Notes under the pieces: generated by a model
Told to the model about the DNA's origin: nothing
Seen by the model: the letters and a program-made list of their open reading frames with translations, nothing else
The model's database searches: none
Shown here: positions 53,629 through 61,700 of the stretch, in pieces
Position numbering within the stretch: position 1 is the stretch's first letter
How the letters are laid out: each line of letters opens with the position of its first letter
Assembly: GCF_024753145.1 (NCBI RefSeq)
Contig: NZ_JANUGU010000001.1
Location: 1,364,001 to 1,428,000 of the forward strand
DNA from: Massilia terrae
Lineage (GTDB): Bacteria > Pseudomonadota > Gammaproteobacteria > Burkholderiales > Burkholderiaceae_D
Direction of reading: 5' to 3'
Length of the DNA stretch: 64,000 nucleotides
Translations under genes and position numbers: made by a program

Positions 53629-53769
53629 TCAGTATTTAGCGCAGCCGCACGGCGTCGCCGCGCACTTGCATTCGGGGGCGCAAGCGCAGGACTTTTGCTG
53701 GCAGCCGCAGGTGCACGCGGCACCCGGGCAGGTGGCGCATTGGCATTTGGATTCGGTGGTGGTGTTCAT
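53629..53769 (-). CDS. small metallothionein-like cysteine-rich protein
   Basis: 46 residues with 12 cysteines, arranged as CxC and CxxC groups (CQCATC, CTCGC, CACAPECKC, CGC). No histidine, no aromatic residue except the C-terminal Tyr. Such composition is expected for a metal-thiolate cluster protein. The ATG at 53769 has a strong CAGGAG Shine-Dalgarno. It lies 77 bases before the YtkA-like gene and 85 bases after the AraC regulator gene, all on the minus strand. Confidence 0.82.
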   Translation of the reverse strand: MNTTTESKCQCATCPGAACTCGCQQKSCACAPECKCAATPCGCAKY

Positions 53770-53854
53770 GGCGTTTCTCCTGAAGTGATTGAAAGAGACG
53801 CCAGTGTAAGAATGCGGGCCGCGCCGCGATTGAACGAAACGGCTAACCTTCGCG

Positions 53855-54616
53855 CTACGCGTTTTGCACGCTGATCGCGGACACTCCATACATACGCTTG
53901 AAGGTACGCGCGAAATGCGCCGCATCCGCGAAGCCGCCGTCGAGCGCGGACTCCGTGATGCTCTTGCCCGCCCTGATCGAGGCGATGGCCGTTTCTATCC
54001 GCAGTTCGAGCACGTAAGGGCGGAAGCGGATTCCGGTCTCGGCCAGGAACAGGTGGCGGAATCGCTCAGCGGAGAGGTGGACGTGCTCGGCGATTTCTGC
54101 CAGCGTGACAGGCTCGCCGAGGCGGCAGCGCAACTCATCGATGGCGCGCTGCACGCGGGGATCGACGGGCCGCACCGGCGCCGTCTCGACACCGGTCAAT
54201 TTTGCGATGCAGGCGCGCGCGTGGGCTGCCAGGTCCTCGTCGCTGCCCTGCCCAAGAAAGGTCGCGGCGAGCGCTTCGATCTCGGCGCCGAACGTATTCC
54301 GGTCAAGTTCGTTGACGCCTGTGGGGAAGCGAGTGCGCAGGATTCGGCCCTCACGCGATTCCGGCTCCGCGAAGATCAAGGCGACGAGTTGGCCGCGCGC
54401 TTCGAAGGCGTGCGGCTCATGCGCTGCGATGATCGTGGCGCCGTACGAGATCCAGTCCTGATCGGGAATCTTGAACCGGATGTGGCCATCTGACAGCGCA
54501 AGCGTCAGCTGGATCATGTGATGCGCATGGAAGTCAGTCTTCTCTTCCGTGTGACCGACCCAGGTGCTGCCGCCGTTCCAGACCACGCGGCGGCCGGTGC
54601 CGAACAACTTGCTCAT
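53855..54616 (-). CDS. AraC family transcriptional regulator
   Basis: 253 residues. An N-terminal cupin-like sensor (FHAHHMIQLTLALSDGHIRFKI) precedes a C-terminal double HTH (TLAEIAEHVHLSAERFRHLFLAETG; FADAAHFARTFKRMYGVSA). The second helix pair is complete but the protein ends soon after. A GAGGAGG/GAAGG Shine-Dalgarno precedes the ATG at 54616. It diverges from the VOC gene across 96 bases that hold an inverted repeat. Confidence 0.88.
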   Translation of the reverse strand: MSKLFGTGRRVVWNGGSTWVGHTEEKTDFHAHHMIQLTLALSDGHIRFKIPDQDWISYGATIIAAHEPHAFEARGQLVALIFAEPESREGRILRTRFPTGVNELDRNTFGAEIEALAATFLGQGSDEDLAAHARACIAKLTGVETAPVRPVDPRVQRAIDELRCRLGEPVTLAEIAEHVHLSAERFRHLFLAETGIRFRPYVLELRIETAIASIRAGKSITESALDGGFADAAHFARTFKRMYGVSAISVQNA

Positions 54617-54661
54617 CCTTCGCCTCCTCGCCGCCTCGTTAAAATATCGACAATTTTCGCA

Positions 54662-54689
54662 CAGGTCTGGTGTAGACTCCACAGACCTG
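54662..54689. promoter_or_regulatory. inverted repeat in the araC-type / VOC divergent region
   Basis: Perfect 8-bp arms CAGGTCTG (54662-54669) and CAGACCTG (54682-54689) with a 12-base spacer, midway between divergent start codons. Candidate operator for the AraC-family regulator, although many such regulators bind direct repeats. Confidence 0.45.
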
Positions 54690-54712
54690 AACAGTCCAGA
54701 TAAGGGGGCGAA

Positions 54713-55099
54713 ATGAAACGAGTGACCGGTATCGGCGGCATCTTCTTCAAGGCCAAGGACGCGGAAGCAATGCGCGCCTGGTACAAGAACCACCTGGGCA
54801 TCGACGTCCAGCCTTGGGGCGGCGCGGCCTTCGACTGGACCGATGAGGCTGGCAAGCCGGTCGCCGGCACTACGGCGTGGAATATTTCGCCCATGGAAGG
54901 TGACGAATACGCGCCCAGCAAGGCGCCGTTCATGGTCAATTACCGCGTCGCGGATCTGGATGCGCTGCTCGATGCATTGCGCGCCGAAGGCTGTAACGTG
55001 CTGGGCAAGGCCGAGGAATCGGAATACGGGAAATTTGGGTGGGTGCTTGATCCCGAAGGAAACAAGGTCGAACTGTGGGAGCCGCCGCCAGGGCAATGA
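54713..55099 (+). CDS. VOC (glyoxalase/bleomycin-resistance fold) protein
   Basis: 128 residues of the vicinal oxygen chelate superfamily. Begins with GIGGIFFKAKDAEAMRAWYKNHLGI and ends GKFGWVLDPEGNKVELWEPP, the YdfO/glyoxalase-like pattern with a C-terminal metal-ligand Glu. Divergent from the AraC-type gene. Substrate unknown. Confidence 0.86.
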   Translation: MKRVTGIGGIFFKAKDAEAMRAWYKNHLGIDVQPWGGAAFDWTDEAGKPVAGTTAWNISPMEGDEYAPSKAPFMVNYRVADLDALLDALRAEGCNVLGKAEESEYGKFGWVLDPEGNKVELWEPPPGQ

Positions 55100-55122
55100 T
55101 GCCGTGCAATCGTGCTGTGAGG

Positions 55123-55209
55123 TGGTGCCCGGAGCCGGGATCGAACCGGCACGCCATTTCTGGCACGGGATTTTAAGTCCCGGGTGTCTACCAGTTTCAC
55201 CATCCGGGC
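55123..55209 (-). tRNA. tRNA-Leu (UAA)
   Basis: Minus strand. The 7-bp acceptor stem GCCCGGA / TCCGGGC, D-arm, anticodon loop CTTAAAA with anticodon TAA, long class II variable arm and GGTTCGATCC T-arm are all readable. CCA is encoded at the 3' end (55125-55123). 87 bases. Confidence 0.95.
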
Positions 55210-55219
55210 AGCGCGCGAG

Positions 55220-55228
55220 ATTCTAGCA
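55220..55228 (-). promoter_or_regulatory. extended -10 element of tRNA-Leu
   Basis: TGCTAGAAT on the minus strand (TGn plus TAGAAT) lies 11 bases upstream of the tRNA 5' end. No good -35 is visible. Confidence 0.45.
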
Positions 55229-55343
55229 CAATCGACCACGGTTTCGCATCGGCTCAGCAGCAGCTCGTCCAATGCGCGCCAGCTAACAGACCGTCGCCGG
55301 AATCGCGCGCAGGATTTGTTCACTCTCATTGGCGGGCAAGCGG

Positions 55344-56651
55344 ATGGCTGGAGTGCGACAGGCTCGAAATCGACTTGGATGGGCATGCATCGCCGGCATC
55401 GCGGCGCTGCTGGCCGCCTCGGCTTCCGCTACCTTGCGCCCGGCCGTAGCCGACGCGGGCGCGCCCGCTTTCACACACGAACAAGTGGTACGCGGCGCCC
55501 GCCTCGCTGCCATCGGCACCTGCGCCAGCTGCCACACAGCCGATCCAGCGCGTCCATTCGCTGGCGGCGTGCCGCTTCGCACACCGTTCGGTACGATCTA
55601 CAGCACCAACATCACACCCGACAAGGAAACCGGCATCGGCGGCTGGCCACTGGACGCCTTCACACGAGCGATGCGCGATGGCGTGTCGCGCGACGGACAT
55701 CATCTGTACCCTGCCTTCCCCTACAACTATTACACGCACCTGAGCGATGCCGACATCGCCGACCTCTACGCTTTCATCATGACGCGCGACCCGGTCAGGC
55801 AGGCCGCGCACGCCAACGAGATGCGCTTCCCCTTCGGCATCCGGGCGCTGGTCGCAGGGTGGAACATGCTCTACCTCGACAAGTCCCCGGTAATGGCGCA
55901 AGCGGACAAGGACGCGCAATGGAACCGCGGCGCCTATCTCGTCCAGTCGCTGGGCCATTGCGGCGCCTGCCACACGCCGCAAAATTCGCTGGGCGCGCCC
56001 GATCAGCGCAGATACCTTGGCGGCGGCGAGGCCGAAGGCTGGTTCGCGCCGGCACTGAATGCGGATTCGCCATCTCCGCTGCCGTGGACCGTGGAACAGC
56101 TCACGGCCTATCTCCGCACCGGAATCGCAGCCGATCACGCCATAGCCGGCGGGCCGATGCAAGAGGTATCAACGAGCTTCGCCACTGCCGACGAAAGCGA
56201 CGTGCGGGCGATTGCCACTTACCTGCACTCGACACTCGTCCCGCGCTCGCAGAACGTGCAGGACCATGCAGTCGCCGCAAGCCAGACGCCGCTGCCCGCC
56301 CACACTGCCGGAACGACGGCAGACGACAGACAGCTGCAACTTGGCGCGCAGGTCTACGCCGATGCATGCGCGCGCTGTCACGACGAGAGGCGCCAGGCCT
56401 CATCCGGCGGCGCACTGCAGATGCCGATGGCGGTCGCTGTGTACGATCCTGATCCGCGCAGCTTCCTGCACATCGTCCGTGACGGGATTACCCCGCCCTC
56501 GACCGAGCCTTCGCGCTGGATGCCCGGCTTCGCGGGCATGCTGACCGACGAGCAGCAAGTCGCATTAGCGGCTTACCTGCGTCGCTATGCGGCGGGCCTG
56601 CCACCGTGGCCTGGCCTACCTGGCGCAGTCGAGAAAGCGAAGCGGCCATGA
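55344..56651 (+). CDS. tri-heme cytochrome c subunit of a periplasmic molybdenum hydroxylase
   Basis: 435 residues with an N-terminal signal anchor and three heme-c sites: CASCH, CGACH and CARCH. The layout matches the cytochrome subunit of membrane-bound alcohol/aldehyde dehydrogenases. It probably takes electrons from the downstream 2Fe-2S and Mo subunits to the respiratory chain. The start is uncertain: ATG at 55344, or a TTG five codons earlier; neither has a strong ribosome site. Overlaps the next gene by 4 bases. Confidence 0.88.
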   Translation: MAGVRQARNRLGWACIAGIAALLAASASATLRPAVADAGAPAFTHEQVVRGARLAAIGTCASCHTADPARPFAGGVPLRTPFGTIYSTNITPDKETGIGGWPLDAFTRAMRDGVSRDGHHLYPAFPYNYYTHLSDADIADLYAFIMTRDPVRQAAHANEMRFPFGIRALVAGWNMLYLDKSPVMAQADKDAQWNRGAYLVQSLGHCGACHTPQNSLGAPDQRRYLGGGEAEGWFAPALNADSPSPLPWTVEQLTAYLRTGIAADHAIAGGPMQEVSTSFATADESDVRAIATYLHSTLVPRSQNVQDHAVAASQTPLPAHTAGTTADDRQLQLGAQVYADACARCHDERRQASSGGALQMPMAVAVYDPDPRSFLHIVRDGITPPSTEPSRWMPGFAGMLTDEQQVALAAYLRRYAAGLPPWPGLPGAVEKAKRP

Positions 56652-57136
56652 GCACCTACTCCCTGAACATCAACGGCCACGCGCAATCGGTGGACACCGA
56701 CGGGGACACGCCGCTCCTGTACGTGCTGCGCGAGGACTTGCAGCTTAGCGGCGCAAAGTTCGGCTGCGGGCTTGGCCAGTGCGGGGCGTGCACCGTCATG
56801 GTCGGCAAGGATGCCGTGCTGTCGTGCCTGATGCCGGTATCGCTGGTCGGATCGCGGCCAGTGCGCACGGTCGAGGGCCTGGGCAGTGCGAGCACGCCGG
56901 GTGTACTGCAGCGCGCCTTCATCGATGAACAGGCGGCGCAGTGCGGCTACTGCATCGCAGGCATGATCATGCGCGCACAGGCGCTGCTGGAAACAAATCC
57001 CCATCCAACCGATGAGGAGATTCGCCGACACATGGCGATCAACCTGTGCCGCTGCGGGACGCATATGCGCATCTTGCGCGCGGTACGGCGCGCAGCCGAT
57101 CTGCTGCATCCGCCTGCCAAGGACGGGCAGCGATGA
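56648..57136 (+). CDS. 2Fe-2S subunit (IorA type) of molybdenum hydroxylase
   Basis: 162 residues with two 2Fe-2S clusters. The plant-type ferredoxin cluster is in FGCGLGQCGACTV with a further Cys in LSCLMPV. The second cluster is in CGYCIAGM and INLCRCGTH. Transfers electrons from the Mo centre to the cytochrome. Joined by 4-base ATGA overlaps to both neighbours. Confidence 0.93.
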   Translation: MSTYSLNINGHAQSVDTDGDTPLLYVLREDLQLSGAKFGCGLGQCGACTVMVGKDAVLSCLMPVSLVGSRPVRTVEGLGSASTPGVLQRAFIDEQAAQCGYCIAGMIMRAQALLETNPHPTDEEIRRHMAINLCRCGTHMRILRAVRRAADLLHPPAKDGQR

Positions 57137-59355
57137 ACGGACCTCTCAATCGCTCGCGCAGGCGCTTTGTACAGACGGCCGGTGCGCTGGTCGTCAGCTT
57201 CTCGCTCGATCCGGCACTGCTACTGGCGCAGCCGCAGAAAGCCGGGAAGCCAGCTCTGCCGGGCAGCCTGAAGAACGAGCCTATGCTCGATGCCTGGATC
57301 CGCATCGACGCGGACGGAAGCATCACGGTCTTTACCGGCAAGGCGGAACTGGGTCAGGGCATCAAGACCGCGCTGCTGCAGGTTGCCGCGGAGGAGCTGG
57401 TGGTGGCGCCGGCGCGCCTCACACTGGTCACGGCCGACACGGCGCGTACACCCGATGAAAAATACACGGCAGGCAGCCACTCGATGCAGGACAGCGGCAC
57501 CGCAATTCGCAACGCGGCCGCGCAGGTGCGCGAGATCCTCGTCGGCCTTGCCTCGCAGCGCCTGAACGCACAGCCGGCGACTTTGCAGCTGGCCGATGGT
57601 GTCATCTCGGGAGGTGGCAGACGGATCGGATATGGAGAGCTGGTGAGCGGACAGACGCTGCACGTCGCGGCTACTGGCAAGGCGCCATTGCGTCCGCCCG
57701 AAACGCATACTGTGATCGGCAAGCCGCTACAACGGGTCGACATTCCGGCCAAAGTGAGCGGCGGGCAGGCATATGTGCAGGACCTGCGCCTGCCGAACAT
57801 GGTCCACGCACGCGTGGTGCGGCCGCCCGGCCCCGGCGCCCAGCTCGTGAGCGTGGACGTTTCAAAGGCTGCGCGGATGCCGGGCGTGATCAAGGTAGTG
57901 CGCGACGGACGCTATCTCGCCGTCATCGCACAGCGCGAATACCAGGCGGTGAAGGCGGCAGCGGCGCTCGCGGCGGCAGTGGCGTGGCAGGAGACGGGCG
58001 CCCTCCCGCCGCAGGCCGACATCGTCAAGTTCGTGCGCACCTCGCCCTCTGAGGACTCGGTGATACTTCAGCAGGGCGCTTCGGGCGTGGCGGGCACGCG
58101 GATCGAGGCGAGCTACTCCAAGCCCTTCCAGCTACACGCATCGATCGGCCCTTCGTGCGCGGTGGCGCAGAACGTCGACGGCAAGTACACGGTGTGGACG
58201 CACAGCCAGGGCGTATTCCCGCTGCGCGACGCGCTGGCCGAGCTGCTGGCGGTGACGCCGGATGTAGTCCACTGCATCCACATCGAAGGATCCGGCTGCT
58301 ACGGCCACAATGGCGCGGACGACGTTGCGGCTGATGCCGCCCTGCTGGCGCACGCCCTGCCCGGCCGCCCGATCCGGGTGCAGTGGATGCGCGAGGACGA
58401 ACACGGATGGGAGCCGCTTGGGCCCCCGATGCTCGCGCATGCGGCGGCGACGGTTAGCAACGGACGCATCGTCGACTGGGCCTACGAGGTATGGAGCCCA
58501 CCGCACAACGCGCGGCCCGGCAAGGCAGGCAACCTGCTGCCGGCTACACTGCTGGCGCAGCCGATTGCGCCGCCGCCCGCCAGGCCGATCCCGCAGCCCG
58601 AAGGTGGCGGGGACCGCAATGCCGTTCCGCTATACACCTTGCCGAGCGCACGGGTGACCAGCCATTTCATCGCCAAGCCGCCGCTGCGCACTTCGGCGCT
58701 GCGCTCGCTGGGCGCGTACTGCAATGTATTCGCGATCGAAAGCTTCATGGACGAGCTGGCGCGGGCGGCTGGTCTCGATCCGCTGGCCTTCCGGAGCGCG
58801 CACCTGCAGGATCCGCGTGCGCTGGAAGTGCTGCGCGTCGCGACCGACAGCTTCGGCTGGCGCGACTACCCGCGCATGCGCGGCCGCGGACGAGGCCTGG
58901 CCTTTGCGCGCTACAAGAACCTCGGCGCGTATGCCGCGATCGCACTGGAGGTCGAAGTTGCGCGCGACACGGGATTCGTTCGGATCACACGTGCGGTTGC
59001 GGCGGTGGACGCCGGAGAGATCGTGAACCCGGACGGTATCCGCACCCAGATCGAAGGCGGCATCCTACAATCGTGCAGTTGGACGCTGTGCGAGGAAGTC
59101 AGCTTCAACGCCAACACCGTCACCAGCCGGGACTGGGGCAGCTACCCGATCCTGCGTTTCCCGCAGATGCCGGACGAGGTGAAGGTGCACCTTGTCGACC
59201 GGCCCGGACAGCCGTTTCTCGGCACCGGCGAAGCGGCCCAGGGTCCGGCCGCAGCGGCCATCGCGAATGCGTTTGCGGACGCGACCGGGGTGCGGCTGCG
59301 CGACCTGCCGCTGTCACGTTCACGCGTGCGCACAGCGCTCGCCACGCGTACCTGA
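57133..59355 (+). CDS. molybdopterin-binding large subunit (IorB/aldehyde dehydrogenase type), Tat-exported
   Basis: 740 residues of the xanthine dehydrogenase family large subunit. A Tat-type signal RSRRRFVQTAGALVVSFSL starts the protein. Molybdopterin-contacting motifs include FTGKAELGQGIKTALLQVAAEEL and GSGCYGHNGADDVAADAALLA. The catalytic Glu is in FLGTGEAAQGP near the C-terminus. Substrate could be an aldehyde or N-heterocycle (isoquinoline 1-oxidoreductase type). No FAD subunit and no XdhC/MobA-like maturation gene is adjacent. Confidence 0.9.
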   Translation: MNGPLNRSRRRFVQTAGALVVSFSLDPALLLAQPQKAGKPALPGSLKNEPMLDAWIRIDADGSITVFTGKAELGQGIKTALLQVAAEELVVAPARLTLVTADTARTPDEKYTAGSHSMQDSGTAIRNAAAQVREILVGLASQRLNAQPATLQLADGVISGGGRRIGYGELVSGQTLHVAATGKAPLRPPETHTVIGKPLQRVDIPAKVSGGQAYVQDLRLPNMVHARVVRPPGPGAQLVSVDVSKAARMPGVIKVVRDGRYLAVIAQREYQAVKAAAALAAAVAWQETGALPPQADIVKFVRTSPSEDSVILQQGASGVAGTRIEASYSKPFQLHASIGPSCAVAQNVDGKYTVWTHSQGVFPLRDALAELLAVTPDVVHCIHIEGSGCYGHNGADDVAADAALLAHALPGRPIRVQWMREDEHGWEPLGPPMLAHAAATVSNGRIVDWAYEVWSPPHNARPGKAGNLLPATLLAQPIAPPPARPIPQPEGGGDRNAVPLYTLPSARVTSHFIAKPPLRTSALRSLGAYCNVFAIESFMDELARAAGLDPLAFRSAHLQDPRALEVLRVATDSFGWRDYPRMRGRGRGLAFARYKNLGAYAAIALEVEVARDTGFVRITRAVAAVDAGEIVNPDGIRTQIEGGILQSCSWTLCEEVSFNANTVTSRDWGSYPILRFPQMPDEVKVHLVDRPGQPFLGTGEAAQGPAAAAIANAFADATGVRLRDLPLSRSRVRTALATRT

Positions 59356-59396
59356 ACCAGCCGTCGCCGGGCCGGAACTTGCGGTACCATGGCCGC

Positions 59397-60068
59397 ATGT
59401 GTGGACGATTCGACCAAAGCCAGACGGCCCGGTTCTACGCCAGCGTGTTCGGCTGGGCGGATGCCGTCTACGACAGCGAGGCCACTCCGGCATACAACGT
59501 ATCGCCGGGAACCTACCGGCCGCTCATGCACATCCAGGACGGGCAGGCGCGGGTGGACGACGTGTTCTGGAGCTACCGCGCCAGGTGGGCGGACGGCAAA
59601 GTCCCGATCTGCATCAACGCGCGGCTGGACAAGCTGGACAACCGCTACTGGCGCGGCCTGTTGAAGAGCGGTCGCGCGATCGTCGCTGCGGATGGCTGGT
59701 ATGAATGGACCGGCGAAAAGGGCCGCAAGCAGCCGTGGCACATCCATCGCAAGGACGGGACGCCGCTCTACATGCTGGCGCTCGCCAATTTCGGGCCGTT
59801 CACCGAGAACCGTGCGGAGGCTGGCTTCGTGCTGGTCACGGACGATGCGGCGGCCGGCATGCTCGACATCCACGACCGCAAGCCGGTGGTGCTCAATGCG
59901 GAAGATGCCCAACTGTGGCTTGACCCCGGCCTCACGCCGGAACAGGCGATGGAACTCGCGCGCCGCACCGCACTGCCATCCGAGGCATTCGAATGGCACA
60001 AGGTCAGCAGCGTGATGAACAAGGCCGGCACCGAGGGGCCGCAGATCGCAATGCCGCTACCCGATTAA
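59397..60068 (+). CDS. SRAP (YedK/HMCES) DNA-protein crosslinking protein
   Basis: 223 residues. Cys2 (MCGRF, exposed after Met removal) is the residue that crosslinks to abasic DNA sites. Other conserved residues appear in the NARLDKL, WYEW and FEWHKVSSVMN motifs. Protects abasic sites in single-stranded DNA. 41 bases after the Mo-subunit gene, but functionally unrelated. Confidence 0.93.
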   Translation: MCGRFDQSQTARFYASVFGWADAVYDSEATPAYNVSPGTYRPLMHIQDGQARVDDVFWSYRARWADGKVPICINARLDKLDNRYWRGLLKSGRAIVAADGWYEWTGEKGRKQPWHIHRKDGTPLYMLALANFGPFTENRAEAGFVLVTDDAAAGMLDIHDRKPVVLNAEDAQLWLDPGLTPEQAMELARRTALPSEAFEWHKVSSVMNKAGTEGPQIAMPLPD

Positions 60069-60086
60069 TCGCAGGTACAAAAAGTG

Positions 60087-60118
60087 AACGTCGTTCCCGC
60101 CTTCGAGGGAACGACGTT
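60087..60118. repeat. REP-like palindrome between convergent genes
   Basis: Perfect 12-bp arms aacgtcgttccc / gggaacgacgtt with an 8-base loop. T-rich ends could also let it act as a weak terminator for the SRAP gene and the convergent beta-helix gene. Confidence 0.75.
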
Positions 60119-60142
60119 TCATCTAACCGAAGCGGTGAACAA

Positions 60143-61480
60143 TCAGTGCTGGTAAGCGCCGATATCGTAGCCAGTGGTCGCGTTGCGCGGCTTGCCATCG
60201 ATGTCGGTGGGCAGCGCCCCGGTTGCGGTGCCGCGGCCAATCGCGGGCGAGCCGGCAGCCAGATGATAGTCCGGGCTGGCCGCAGTGCGCGAGTACGCAA
60301 CGAACAGCGGATTCGATGACACGGTATTCTTCGCGGTCAGGCCGTTGCGCAGCGAGATATTCGCGCTGCTGTTCTGGTACACCAAGTTGTTGCTGTAGCT
60401 GTTGTGGGTACCGGTGGTGCCTTGCTCCGAGATGCCATAGCCGTTGTCGTAGAAGATGTTGTTGTTCACAACCGTGTAGTCGTCGCCGGCGCTGGTGTGA
60501 TAGAAGTCCCCGCCGCCCACGATCAGGCCGTAGTGGGAGCCAGTCACGGTGTTGTTGGTGATGGTCACGTGGTTGGCGTCGTGCCACAGGTGAATCGCAG
60601 CTTCGCCGACGCGGTACACCAGGTTGTTCTTCACGGTGCCCGAAGTCGACACGTAGATGCCCTGGATGTACTTGCAGCTTGCAGGACCGATGTCATTGAC
60701 GGTATTACCCACCACGTCGTTCCAGACGCCGTTGTAATAGCTGTCCACTCCGATCGCCGAACCGCCCGCGCTGTTGCAGGTGGCGCTCTTGGCGATGTGG
60801 TGCACGTGATTATTCTGAATCATCGTGTACGAGCCGCCGGTATAGATACCGTGCGTCACGCTCGGCTTGGCGCTGCCGTCGATGTCGAAACCGATGATGC
60901 TCACGTAGTTGCCGCGGTTGTCCCACACGTTGGCGGTGCTGCCCGGCACGATCTTCGCGCCCCACTTGGTGCTCGACATCCAGTAGATACGGGCAGACGA
61001 AGTGCCGCTGGCGGTGGTCTTGATGCCGCCGGTGTAAGTGCCGGGTGCGACCCAAACGGTCGTGCCCGGCCTCGTGGCGACCTGGGCGGCGCGCGCCAGG
61101 GTCTTGAACGGCGCGGTCTTGGTGCCGGCCGCGCTGTCACTGCCGGCCGGCGACACGTAGTAGTTGTAGGTAGTGGCTGGAATGCTCGTGTTCGATCCCG
61201 GCGGATGAAGGGCGACGTACTCGGCGCTGGCTTCGATGTTCGCCGTGATGTTCTCGATCGACATGCCGTTCGCCAGCGCGGTCGACCAATATGCCAGACC
61301 GCCCGCATCCGGCTGGCGGCCCAGCAGCGATTGGTACAGTTGGGTGATTTGGACTTCAGGAGAGGTCGTGGTTGCGGCCGTGGCTGCACCGGCTCCGGGT
61401 GTCGCGAGCAAACATGCGAGGCTGGCGCACAGCGCAGCGTTGACACGGACTTTCGAAGCGAGGGTGGCTAGTTTTTTCAT
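60143..61480 (-). CDS. secreted right-handed parallel beta-helix protein with DUF4214 domain
   Basis: 445 residues with a signal peptide ending near GAGA. Residues ~40-90 are a DUF4214 domain (ITQLYQSLLGRQPDAGGLAYW). From residue ~100 the protein is a right-handed beta-helix: YYVSPAGSDSAAGTKTAPFKTLARAAQVA, then NNTVT and NNLVY-type coils. Proteins of this fold include polysaccharide lyases and pectate-lyase-like enzymes, but no catalytic set is clear. The ATG at 61480 is chosen because it starts the signal peptide. Highly similar to the gene at 62341. Confidence 0.85.
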   Translation of the reverse strand: MKKLATLASKVRVNAALCASLACLLATPGAGAATAATTTSPEVQITQLYQSLLGRQPDAGGLAYWSTALANGMSIENITANIEASAEYVALHPPGSNTSIPATTYNYYVSPAGSDSAAGTKTAPFKTLARAAQVATRPGTTVWVAPGTYTGGIKTTASGTSSARIYWMSSTKWGAKIVPGSTANVWDNRGNYVSIIGFDIDGSAKPSVTHGIYTGGSYTMIQNNHVHHIAKSATCNSAGGSAIGVDSYYNGVWNDVVGNTVNDIGPASCKYIQGIYVSTSGTVKNNLVYRVGEAAIHLWHDANHVTITNNTVTGSHYGLIVGGGDFYHTSAGDDYTVVNNNIFYDNGYGISEQGTTGTHNSYSNNLVYQNSSANISLRNGLTAKNTVSSNPLFVAYSRTAASPDYHLAAGSPAIGRGTATGALPTDIDGKPRNATTGYDIGAYQH

Positions 61481-61483
61481 CCT

Positions 61484-61575
61484 AAGTATTCCTTGGCTCA
61501 ACAGTAAATGAGTAAGCTTTGAGCGCTGGAAACTTCCCAAGTTCAATCTTTTTCAAAATAAATTTCCTTTGCGTA
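61484..61575 (-). promoter_or_regulatory. leader of the DUF4214 beta-helix gene
   Basis: Counterpart of 63490-63580. Contains TTGAACTTGGGAAGTTTCC and CTCAAAGCTTACTCATTTACTGTTGAG on the minus strand, directly upstream of the ribosome site. Confidence 0.6.
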
Positions 61576-61650
61576 TCAAAGACATCAACTACTTTTCTGC
61601 TCGGAAAAGGATGGTCAGGATGAGAAATCGAACAGATCCGCCGGGGCGAA

Positions 61651-61682
61651 CAAAAAGCCCGCACACATTGCTGGGTGCGGGC
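61651..61682 (-). terminator. terminator after the Ala-rich lipoprotein gene
   Basis: On the minus strand GCCCGCAC / GTGCGGGC with a 10-base loop is followed by TTTTTG. It lies 18 bases past the lipoprotein stop. Confidence 0.85.
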
Positions 61683-61700
61683 GGGACTGAAGGCCATTGT

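Noticed and set aside
55123..55209. Integration site at the tRNA-Leu gene
   Set aside because: No partial repeat of the tRNA 3' end and no integrase were found on either side in the window.
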